A stretch of DNA of 6,313 nucleotides from Pseudomonadota bacterium (GTDB lineage: Bacteria; Pseudomonadota; Gammaproteobacteria; Burkholderiales; Burkholderiaceae_D). The translations under genes and the position numbers were made by a program. Below are positions 1 to 5,964 of this stretch, in pieces. Location: assembly GCA_023416415.1 (NCBI GenBank), contig JAEZHR010000270.1, positions 1-6,313 of the forward strand, read 5' to 3'. Numbering within the stretch: position 1 is the stretch's first letter; the number at the start of each line of letters is the position of its first letter. Below the pieces are notes generated by a model. That model searched no databases. It had not been told where the DNA came from and saw only the letters and a program-made list of their open reading frames with translations.

Positions 1-34
1 CCGCCCCCCCCCCCCCGCCCCCCCACCCCGCCCC
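1..34. repeat. C-rich low-complexity tract with a 13-C homopolymer
   Basis: The first 34 bases are almost only C, interrupted by single G or A bases at 3, 17, 25 and 30. The longest uninterrupted run is 13 C (4-16), followed by runs of 7, 4 and 4. Such tracts are prone to slipped-strand mispairing and to sequencing error. It lies about 460 bp upstream of the first capsule gene and at the edge of the window, so it could be a genuine intergenic tract or an assembly-end artefact. No coding frame can be assigned to it. Confidence 0.8.
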
Positions 35-334
35 TGGATGGAGTCCGAAACTGAAAATTCCCGCTGAAAAAACGCGCGAACCTCGTGCTCACCAGCGCCG
101 CACGGATGAATTGCAAAATGCCGTTGCGCTCGCGAGACAAAGGGCGAAATTATAACGAACAGTCATTCGTTGCAAAAATGCTCTCCCCTCCATCTGCACG
201 GGGCGCGCCTATGCACGCTCCTCAACGCGTGTCGTTCATGCACCGTTCGTGCCGTATTAAAAATTTGAAAATAAATAATTTCACTTGCACAACAACCTCA
301 TGGATATGAGAGTGCCTACCCTTTCCTTATCGCC

Positions 335-340
335 TATAAT
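335..340 (+). promoter_or_regulatory. candidate sigma-70 -10 element (TATAAT)
   Basis: This is a perfect consensus -10 hexamer at the downstream edge of the AT-rich part of the leader. At the expected spacing (about 311-318) there is no good -35 hexamer, and there is no extended -10 TG. If used, transcription would start near 346-348 and give an untranslated leader of about 147 nt before the kpsM-like start. An activator could compensate for the poor -35. The match could also be chance in AT-rich DNA. Confidence 0.3.
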
Positions 341-373
341 TTGCGTTTTCTCAACGCTTAGTCCGATGCAGAC

Positions 374-379
374 TTGACA
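374..379 (+). promoter_or_regulatory. candidate -35 element (TTGACA), weak -10 partner
   Basis: This is a perfect consensus -35 hexamer, but the sequence 16-18 bp downstream (around 396-402, TGCCGC) is a very poor -10. It is an alternative to the TATAAT at 335-340. Each has one perfect half and a missing partner, so neither is a confident promoter. Confidence 0.18.
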
Positions 380-494
380 ACTCTGTCGATTCGTAGTGCC
401 GCCAACCTAGGCCTTCGCGATGAACGCCAGCAAGTCGGTCCGATTCCCGCCATGCGGATGCTTGTGCGTGGAACTGCACTGAGGCCATGAAACC

Positions 495-1355
495 ATGGCA
501 GCACCTGAGATGACGCCTGCTGCTTTTTCTCTCAGCTCGGCGAGCCGCCCTGTCTTCGAAACGCTGTCCATGGCCAAACTTCGATCTCCACTGCAAGTCA
601 CGTTCTCGGTCTGGAAGGCGCTTTTTCTCCGCGAGGCCGTCAGCCGCCTTTCCGCCAGCCGCACTGCCGCCTTCTGGATCTTTTTCGAGCCCATCGCGCA
701 CATTCTGTTCCTCGGCTTTGTCTTCGCCGTGATCCGCGCCCGCGCCATTGGCGGCATCGACTTCGTCATCTGGCTGCTGGCCGGCCTGCTTTCCTTCTTC
801 ACGTTCCGCCGTACGGGCATCCAGGCGATGCATGCGGTGAGACCGAACAAAGCCCTGTTCGCCTACCGCCAGATCAAACCAGTCGACACCGTTCTTGTGC
901 GAGCCACTCTGGAAGGTTTCCTGACCCTGCTGCTGACGCTGATCATCTTCGTGGGTGCCGGCCTGTTCGGCTTTCCGGTCATCCCTCATGATTCGCTGGC
1001 CGTGCTCGAAGCCCTGTTCGGCCTCTGGCTGTTCGGGCTCGGTTTCGGACTCGTGACGTCCGTAGTCCGGGAGCTGAGTCCGGAGATGGACGACTTCATC
1101 GGCATGCTGATGCTGCCGCTGTACCTGATCTCCCGCGTCATTCTCCCGCTGTCCACAGTACCCCAGCCCTACCGCGACTGGTTGCTGTTCAATCCAATCG
1201 CGCATGGGCTGGAAGCGACCCGGCTCGGCTTTTCTCCCACCTATCACGCCGTGCCGGAACTGAGCATGCCCTATCTGCACGCCGCTGCAATCAGTCTCGT
1301 CTTCCTGGGGCTGGCCTTGCACAAGCGCTTTGCAAACCGGCTGCTGGCAGCATGA
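495..1355 (+). CDS. kpsM: capsule polysaccharide ABC transporter permease (KpsM-like)
   Basis: This is the inner-membrane permease of a Group 2 capsule exporter. With the KpsT-type ATPase it moves lipid-linked polysaccharide from the cytoplasm toward the periplasm. The 286-residue product has the ABC-2 membrane pattern of about six hydrophobic segments (roughly residues 60-80, 89-104, 140-160, 172-195, 203-220 and 262-277). Family-like landmarks are ALFLRE (42-47), FFEP (63-66) and the loop LFAYRQIKPVDT (121-132), which resembles LFNYRPVKPIDT in E. coli KpsM. The start is uncertain. ATG 495 has a GAGG 10 nt upstream. An in-frame ATG at 570 gives 261 residues, closer to the usual 258 or so and aligning with the KpsM N-terminus, but it has no visible ribosome site. 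The stop overlaps the next start in ATGA. It is the first gene of the operon. Confidence 0.9.
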   Translation: MAAPEMTPAAFSLSSASRPVFETLSMAKLRSPLQVTFSVWKALFLREAVSRLSASRTAAFWIFFEPIAHILFLGFVFAVIRARAIGGIDFVIWLLAGLLSFFTFRRTGIQAMHAVRPNKALFAYRQIKPVDTVLVRATLEGFLTLLLTLIIFVGAGLFGFPVIPHDSLAVLEALFGLWLFGLGFGLVTSVVRELSPEMDDFIGMLMLPLYLISRVILPLSTVPQPYRDWLLFNPIAHGLEATRLGFSPTYHAVPELSMPYLHAAAISLVFLGLALHKRFANRLLAA

Positions 1356-2017
1356 TCATCGTCAACGACGTCCATAAGCGCTACATGACCAGCCATGGAG
1401 CCGGCAAATGGGTGCTGCGCGGGATATCCCTGACCATCCCGCCCAAGACCAGCGTTGGACTCATCGGGCGCAACGGAGCGGGCAAATCCACCTTGCTGCG
1501 CCTGATCGGCGGCACCGACACCCCGACGCGCGGCAGCGTCGAACGCCGGTGCCGCGTGTCGTGGCCCATGGGCTTCGGCGGCGGCCTGCAAGGTTCGCTC
1601 ACCGGCCGCCAGAACGCGAAGTTCGTCTGCCGCATCCACGGCCACGAAGACGATCTGGCCGAACGCATTGCAGAAATCGAAGCCTTCGCGGAACTGGGAA
1701 GCGCCTTTGACGAACCGGTTCAGACCTACTCTTCCGGCATGAAATCGCGCCTGCAGTTCGGCCTTTCGCTGGCCTTCGATTTCGACGTCTACATCTCCGA
1801 CGAAGTGACTTCCACCGGCGACGCCGCCTTCAAGAAAAAGGCCACCAGCGCCTTTAAACGCATCGCCGACCACGCGAGCATCGTCATGGTGTCACACAGC
1901 ACAGGGACGTTGCGCAAGTTCTGTACCGCAGGCATCTGGCTGCACGACGGCAAGGCACACTGGTTCGACGACATCAACGAGGCTCTTCACCACTACAAGG
2001 AAAGCAGTTCCGCATGA
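1352..2017 (+). CDS. kpsT: capsule polysaccharide ABC transporter ATPase (KpsT-like)
   Basis: This is the cytoplasmic ATPase that powers capsule polysaccharide export with the KpsM-type permease. The 221-residue length matches the family. Visible motifs in order are Walker A GRNGAGKST (39-47), the Q-loop region GLQGSLTGRQN (78-88, Q80), the signature YSSGMKSRL (126-134), Walker B YISDE (147-151, catalytic E151) and the switch histidine in VSHS (H182). The stretch around 149-157 (SDEVTSTGD) corresponds to VDEVTAVGD in E. coli KpsT. These are signs of the short polysaccharide-export ATPase group, not the longer Wzt O-antigen type with a C-terminal carbohydrate-binding domain. It overlaps its neighbours by 4 bp at both ends (ATGA), which indicates translational coupling and matched subunit levels. 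All catalytic motifs are intact. Confidence 0.95.
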   Translation: MIIVNDVHKRYMTSHGAGKWVLRGISLTIPPKTSVGLIGRNGAGKSTLLRLIGGTDTPTRGSVERRCRVSWPMGFGGGLQGSLTGRQNAKFVCRIHGHEDDLAERIAEIEAFAELGSAFDEPVQTYSSGMKSRLQFGLSLAFDFDVYISDEVTSTGDAAFKKKATSAFKRIADHASIVMVSHSTGTLRKFCTAGIWLHDGKAHWFDDINEALHHYKESSSA

Positions 2018-3180
2018 CTGAAAGCACCGCCGTGCAGCTCCCGGCCAACTCACGCCTGCGTACCGGAACGTCGCTGCACAAGCAGTTCGTCCCCGCGATG
2101 ATGCGCCGCCCGATCATCAGCCTGACCGCGCTCGCCTGCCTGCTCGCAGCCCTGTTCTGGACATTCGTCGCCTCCGACCGCTATCTGTCCGAAGCGCAGA
2201 TCATCATCCAGAGCACAGACCTGGCCGTTGGCCAAAACATGGATTTCAGCACTTTGCTCGCCGGCGCCAGCGGCGGCAACCGTTCAGACCAGCTGCTGCT
2301 GCGCACGCACCTGCTCTCGACGGACATGCTGAAGAAACTCGACGCCAGGCTCGACCTGCGCAGCCACTACAGCGACCGCAAGCGCGACCCGATTACGCGC
2401 ATGTGGTCAAAGGACGTGCCGTTCGAGCGCTTCCATGCGCACTACCTCGACCGCGTCAGCATCACCTTCGATGAATACGCCGGCATCCTCGTCATCCAGG
2501 CCCAGGCCTACGACGCCGAAACCGCGCATGCAATCGCGCGCATGCTGGTGGAGGAAGGCGAGCGCAAGATGAATGAAATCGGCCACCGCCTTGCCCAGGA
2601 GCAGGTGAGCTTTGTCGAAAAGCAGGTCGTCGCACTCAGCAACAAGTTCCAGCAGGCGCGCACCGAGCTCGTCGCCTACCAGAATGCCAAGGGCATGGTG
2701 TCGCCGCAAACGACTGTGGAAAGCATGGCCGCAGTCATAAACCGCCTCGAAGGACAGCGCACGGAGCTGCAGGCGCGCCGCGCCGCCATGCTCGGCTATC
2801 TCTCACCCACCGCCGCCTCCGTGGTCGAGCTCGACCTGCAGCTCGCCGCCATCGAAAAGCAGATCGAACGCGAACAGGCTCGCCTGGCAGGACCAGGCGG
2901 CAAGACCCTCAACACCACGGTGGAAGAATTCCAGCGCCTGCAAATGGCAGCGCAGTTTGCACAGGATGTTTACAAGACCGCACTCGTGGCGCTGGAAAAC
3001 AGCCGGGTCGAAGCCACCCGCACGCTGAAAAAGGTCTCGGTGCTGCAAAGCCCCACCCTGCCCGAATACCCGGTGCGTCCGCGCCGCATCTACAACGCCG
3101 TCGTATTCATACTCGTCGCGGTGCTTATGGCCGGCATTGCCCAGCTGCTCGTCGCCATCATCCGCGACCACAAGGATTGA
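2014..3180 (+). CDS. kpsE: capsule export inner-membrane/periplasmic co-polymerase (KpsE-like, PCP-3 family)
   Basis: This membrane-fusion-like protein couples the KpsMT transporter to the outer-membrane exit protein across the periplasm (KpsE/CtrB/BexC family). The 388-residue product has the characteristic layout. There is a short cytoplasmic N-terminus, a transmembrane helix at about 34-53, a large periplasmic part rich in charged heptad-like sequence (roughly 190-335, likely coiled coil), a proline motif SPTLPEYPVRP (346-356) and a second transmembrane helix at about 362-383 with a short basic tail. The proline-rich segment before the second helix is a family hallmark. No C-terminal tyrosine kinase domain is present, which separates it from Wzc-type proteins. 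Its ATG overlaps the kpsT stop. An AAGGA lies at 1997-2001, a somewhat long 12 nt upstream, so coupling probably supports initiation. Confidence 0.93.
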   Translation: MTESTAVQLPANSRLRTGTSLHKQFVPAMMRRPIISLTALACLLAALFWTFVASDRYLSEAQIIIQSTDLAVGQNMDFSTLLAGASGGNRSDQLLLRTHLLSTDMLKKLDARLDLRSHYSDRKRDPITRMWSKDVPFERFHAHYLDRVSITFDEYAGILVIQAQAYDAETAHAIARMLVEEGERKMNEIGHRLAQEQVSFVEKQVVALSNKFQQARTELVAYQNAKGMVSPQTTVESMAAVINRLEGQRTELQARRAAMLGYLSPTAASVVELDLQLAAIEKQIEREQARLAGPGGKTLNTTVEEFQRLQMAAQFAQDVYKTALVALENSRVEATRTLKKVSVLQSPTLPEYPVRPRRIYNAVVFILVAVLMAGIAQLLVAIIRDHKD

Positions 3181-3183
3181 CCC

Positions 3184-4962
3184 ATGCAATGCCGTCTCAA
3201 CACCCTCAGCCTCGCCCGCCTGCCCCGCCACCTGCTGGCGCTCGCGCTCGCATTCTCCGTCAGCGTCCCGGGTCTGGCAGCCGACCCTGTCACCAATCTC
3301 GCCATCTTTGGCGGCGCAACGCCGAACGAGTCTGCTAACGGCATCGAGGCTGCACAGCAGGCACGTCAGGCGCGGCCTGCGCAACAAGGCAGCACAACAT
3401 CCGACGCAGGCAACCGGCAAAGCGAGCGCGGCACAACGCAAGTTGCGCCACAAAGCTTCGATTACTCCACCAACGCCAAAAGCGAAGTCTTCGGCGCCCA
3501 GCTCTTCACCGGCAGCTTCGCGCGCCAGGGCGCAATGCAGTTCAATCCCGACTACATGATCGCCATAGGCGACCGCGTGCAGGTACGCCTCTGGGGCGGC
3601 TTCACGTATGACGACGTGATCACCGTTGACCCGCAGGGCAATCTCTTTCTGCCGCATGTGGGTCCGGTGCGCGTGCTCGGTGTTCGCAACGGTGAACTGC
3701 AGAATCTGATCGAAGCGGAAGTGCGCAAGGTGTTCCGCGCCAACGTCAACAGCTACGCCAGCCTCGCGGCAGCGCAGCCAGTGCGTATCTTCGTCGGAGG
3801 CTACGTCAACCGCCCTGGCCTCTATCACGGCACCAGCATGGACAGCCTGCTTCAATACCTGGATCAGGCAGGCGGCATCGATACCGAACGCGGCAGCTTC
3901 CTCGACGTTCAGGTCAAGCGCGGCGAACAGGTGCGCGCCACAGTCAGCCTGTACGATTTCCTGCTTCAGGGCCGCATCCCGCTGATCCAGTTAGCCGATG
4001 GCGACGTGATTTTCGTCAGCCCACGCAGGAACACGGTCCGCGTGACCGGCCTGGCCGAAAGCGCACGCCGCTTCGAATTCAACAAGACGCAGCTGTCTGT
4101 TTCAGAACTGGTCCAGCTTGCCAAGCCGCACGCACACTCCACGCATATCCGCGTGCTGCGCAACACCGGCACGGTGCGCAATACCGAGTACTACGCGCTC
4201 GCAGATGTCGCCGACGTGCAAATCGTCAATGGCGACGAAGTCGAATTCACCGCCGACAAGAAGCCCGGCACCATCACCGTGCGGGTGGAGGGCGAGCACC
4301 AGAGCGCACAGGAATACGTGCTGCCCTACGGCGCGCGTATGGGCGAGCTGATCAAGCGAATCGAATTCTCGGATCGCTCGGACGCCGATAGCTTGCAGCT
4401 CTACCGCCAAAGCGTGCGCGAACGTCAGAAATTGATGCTGGATACGGCGATGACGAGCCTGGAATCGTCCGTCCTGACCGCACGTAGCGGCACCAGCGAT
4501 GAAGCTCGCCTTCGCAAGGAAGAAGCCGAACTCATCCTGCAATGGGTGGCCCGGGCAAGGAACATCGAACCGCGCGGTCAGGTGCTGATTGCACAAGCAA
4601 ACAACCGCGACGACCTGCTGCTGGAGAACGGCGACATCATCAAAGTGCCCACTCGCAACGGCCTGGTACTGGTGAGTGGTGAAGTGCTGTTTCCGAATGC
4701 AATCGCCTACGACGGCAGCCTTACGCTTGAAGACTACATCCAGCGCGCCGGCGGCTACACACAGAATGCCGACAACTCGCGCGTCATCGTTGCCCGTCGC
4801 GATGGCAGCTTTACCACCGGTGCAACCGAGGTTGTTCTGCGCCCCGGCGACGAAGTTCTCGTCCTGCCCAAGGTGGACGTCAAGTCTCGCCAGATCTGGA
4901 AGGACATGACGCAGATCATTTATCAAATCGCGGTGAGCGCGAAGGTCGTTTTTGGACTGTAA
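3184..4962 (+). CDS. kpsD: outer-membrane polysaccharide export protein (KpsD-like, OPX family)
   Basis: This is the outer-membrane polysaccharide export component that receives capsule polymer from the KpsE/KpsMT assembly. The product has 592 residues, slightly longer than E. coli KpsD (about 558). A Sec signal peptide spans about residues 1-33, with a hydrophobic core at 17-28 and likely cleavage after GLA or GLAA. There is no lipobox cysteine, so it is probably not a lipoprotein. A low-complexity Q/A/R-rich segment follows (about 55-90). The polysaccharide export domain begins near FNPDYMIAIGD (120-130) and runs to about 190. SLBB-type beta-grasp repeats follow near 198-280, 284-355, 363-420 (degenerate) and 493-560, with typical VGGYVNRPG (205-213) and VSGEVLFPN (497-505). 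The C-terminus (about 575-592) is an amphipathic hydrophobic stretch. AAGGA at 3172-3176 lies 7 nt before the ATG. The gap to the kpsE stop is 3 nt. Confidence 0.92.
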   Translation: MQCRLNTLSLARLPRHLLALALAFSVSVPGLAADPVTNLAIFGGATPNESANGIEAAQQARQARPAQQGSTTSDAGNRQSERGTTQVAPQSFDYSTNAKSEVFGAQLFTGSFARQGAMQFNPDYMIAIGDRVQVRLWGGFTYDDVITVDPQGNLFLPHVGPVRVLGVRNGELQNLIEAEVRKVFRANVNSYASLAAAQPVRIFVGGYVNRPGLYHGTSMDSLLQYLDQAGGIDTERGSFLDVQVKRGEQVRATVSLYDFLLQGRIPLIQLADGDVIFVSPRRNTVRVTGLAESARRFEFNKTQLSVSELVQLAKPHAHSTHIRVLRNTGTVRNTEYYALADVADVQIVNGDEVEFTADKKPGTITVRVEGEHQSAQEYVLPYGARMGELIKRIEFSDRSDADSLQLYRQSVRERQKLMLDTAMTSLESSVLTARSGTSDEARLRKEEAELILQWVARARNIEPRGQVLIAQANNRDDLLLENGDIIKVPTRNGLVLVSGEVLFPNAIAYDGSLTLEDYIQRAGGYTQNADNSRVIVARRDGSFTTGATEVVLRPGDEVLVLPKVDVKSRQIWKDMTQIIYQIAVSAKVVFGL

Positions 4963-4987
4963 CCGCGCGAAAGTGACTGACAACGAA

Positions 4988-5920
4988 ATGACAAACCATC
5001 TCCTTCCCGCTCGCGATGCGCTCAATGCTCAAGCCGACGCCGTTCGCACGCTGGCAAACAGAATCGGCGACGAGTTCCAGCAGGCCGTGGACATGATCCT
5101 CGCTTGCAAAGGCCGCACGGTCGTATGCGGAATGGGAAAGTCCGGATTGATCGGAAAAAAGATAGTCGCGACCTTTGCGTCCACTGGCACGCCAAGTTTT
5201 TTCCTGCATCCTGGCGAAGCCTTCCACGGCGATCTTGGCATGCTGAAGCCAAGCGATATCGTCATCCTCATTTCGAATAGCGGCGAAACCGAGGAAGTCA
5301 TCAAGCTCATCCCCAGCCTCAGAACATTCGGAAACAGCATCATTGCCATGACCGGCAATGGAAACTCATCGCTCGCCAGGAACTCGGATATCTGGCTCGA
5401 CATTTCAGTTGAGCGCGAAGTTTGTCCCAACAATCTTGCGCCCACTACGTCGACTCTCGCAACGATGGCAATGGGCGACGCGCTTGCCGTCGCTCTCATC
5501 AAGGCGCGCGACTTCAAGCCCCTCGATTTCGCTCGCTATCACCCTGGTGGAAGCCTGGGACGTCGACTGCTTACGCAAGTACGTGACGTCATGCACACCA
5601 GCCTGCCGACGGTCCGACCGGAAGCGTCATTCCATGAATGCCTGCTGGCCATGACGGCTGGCCGCCGCGGGTTGGCACTCGTGATGGAAGGCGAATCCCT
5701 ACATGGCATCGTTACCGATGGTGACCTGCGACGTGCGCTCCTGCGGAACCCGGAAAGCACCGAAATGCCGGTCCGCGCGTTCATGTCGCCACGCCCTCAC
5801 ACGATCGGTCCAGATACCATGCTTGCCGACGCGGAAGCATACATGCATGCGCACAAGATCAGAGCACTGGTGGTGACGGAAGGCGGCCGGGTAATCGGCC
5901 TGCTCGAGATCTTTGACTGA
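4988..5920 (+). CDS. kpsF: D-arabinose-5-phosphate isomerase (KpsF-like, SIS plus two CBS domains)
   Basis: It converts ribulose 5-phosphate to arabinose 5-phosphate, the entry step to CMP-Kdo, which supplies the poly-Kdo linker of Group 2 capsules (and lipopolysaccharide). From ATG 4988 the product is 310 residues. The SIS domain comes first, with GMGKSG (48-53), FHGDLGM (79-85), SNSGETEE (96-103) and CPNNLAPTTST (146-156). By spacing to E. coli KdsD, the expected catalytic residues are K51, E103, E144 and H185 (in YHPGGSLGRR), all present. Two CBS domains follow (about 198-255 and 262-310), with ITDGDLRR-like VTDGDLRR. The protein ends in EIFD, as KpsF proteins do. In-frame starts at TTG 4952 and GTG 4973 would add 12 or 5 residues. 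I prefer the ATG, though no start has a strong ribosome site. The gap to kpsD is 25 nt. It is likely a paralogue of a housekeeping kdsD elsewhere. Confidence 0.93.
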   Translation: MTNHLLPARDALNAQADAVRTLANRIGDEFQQAVDMILACKGRTVVCGMGKSGLIGKKIVATFASTGTPSFFLHPGEAFHGDLGMLKPSDIVILISNSGETEEVIKLIPSLRTFGNSIIAMTGNGNSSLARNSDIWLDISVEREVCPNNLAPTTSTLATMAMGDALAVALIKARDFKPLDFARYHPGGSLGRRLLTQVRDVMHTSLPTVRPEASFHECLLAMTAGRRGLALVMEGESLHGIVTDGDLRRALLRNPESTEMPVRAFMSPRPHTIGPDTMLADAEAYMHAHKIRALVVTEGGRVIGLLEIFD

Positions 5921-5964
5921 TCCCTACGACGAACAACTTTTCAAAAGCTCCACGGAGACGAAGC

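Larger units (their letters stand above)
35..494 (+). other. non-coding leader upstream of the capsule export operon
   Basis: I see no convincing gene on either strand in this stretch. Composition shifts from GC-rich at the left to clearly AT-rich around 250-290, as in a promoter region, and becomes GC-rich again near 400. It contains a TATAAT hexamer (335-340), a TTGACA hexamer (374-379), an 8-bp palindrome GGCGCGCC (202-209), and two near-identical motifs, TTGCAAAATGC (111-121) and TTGCAAAAATGC (170-181). No ops/JUMPstart-type element (GGCGGTAG) of the kind that recruits RfaH in enteric capsule operons was found. A stretch of about 460 bp is long for a simple leader, so it may carry regulation of the operon. 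Confidence 0.6.

Noticed and set aside
85..309. 74-codon GTG-initiated open frame on the + strand in the leader
   Set aside because: It has no ribosome site, no recognisable domain and a composition that changes along its length. It runs through the AT-rich promoter-like part of the leader. A chance frame is more likely.
351..1322. 323-codon open frame on the - strand opposite the permease gene
   Set aside because: It is a Q/E/R/H-rich low-complexity translation typical of antisense frames in GC-biased genes, and it lies opposite a clear KpsM-type gene.
2803..3855. 350-codon - strand frame opposite kpsE and kpsD
   Set aside because: It spans the junction of two well-supported + strand genes and shows no domain or ribosome site. 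It is explained by the third-position G/C bias of the real genes.
4952..4987. Longer kpsF start at TTG 4952, overlapping the kpsD stop
   Set aside because: TTG is a rare start with no ribosome site here, and the added 12 residues show no family-like sequence. ATG 4988 is preferred, although a GTG at 4973 remains possible.
4102..5025. 307-codon - strand frame opposite the end of kpsD and start of kpsF
   Set aside because: It crosses the boundary between two real genes and has no recognisable family features.
5921..5964. Possible terminator or promoter between kpsF and the partial gene, including the palindrome CTTTTCAAAAG (5937-5947)
   Set aside because: The palindrome has 5-base arms around a single base and cannot form a stable hairpin, and no T-run follows. 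The gap is only 44 nt, so read-through as one operon is more likely.
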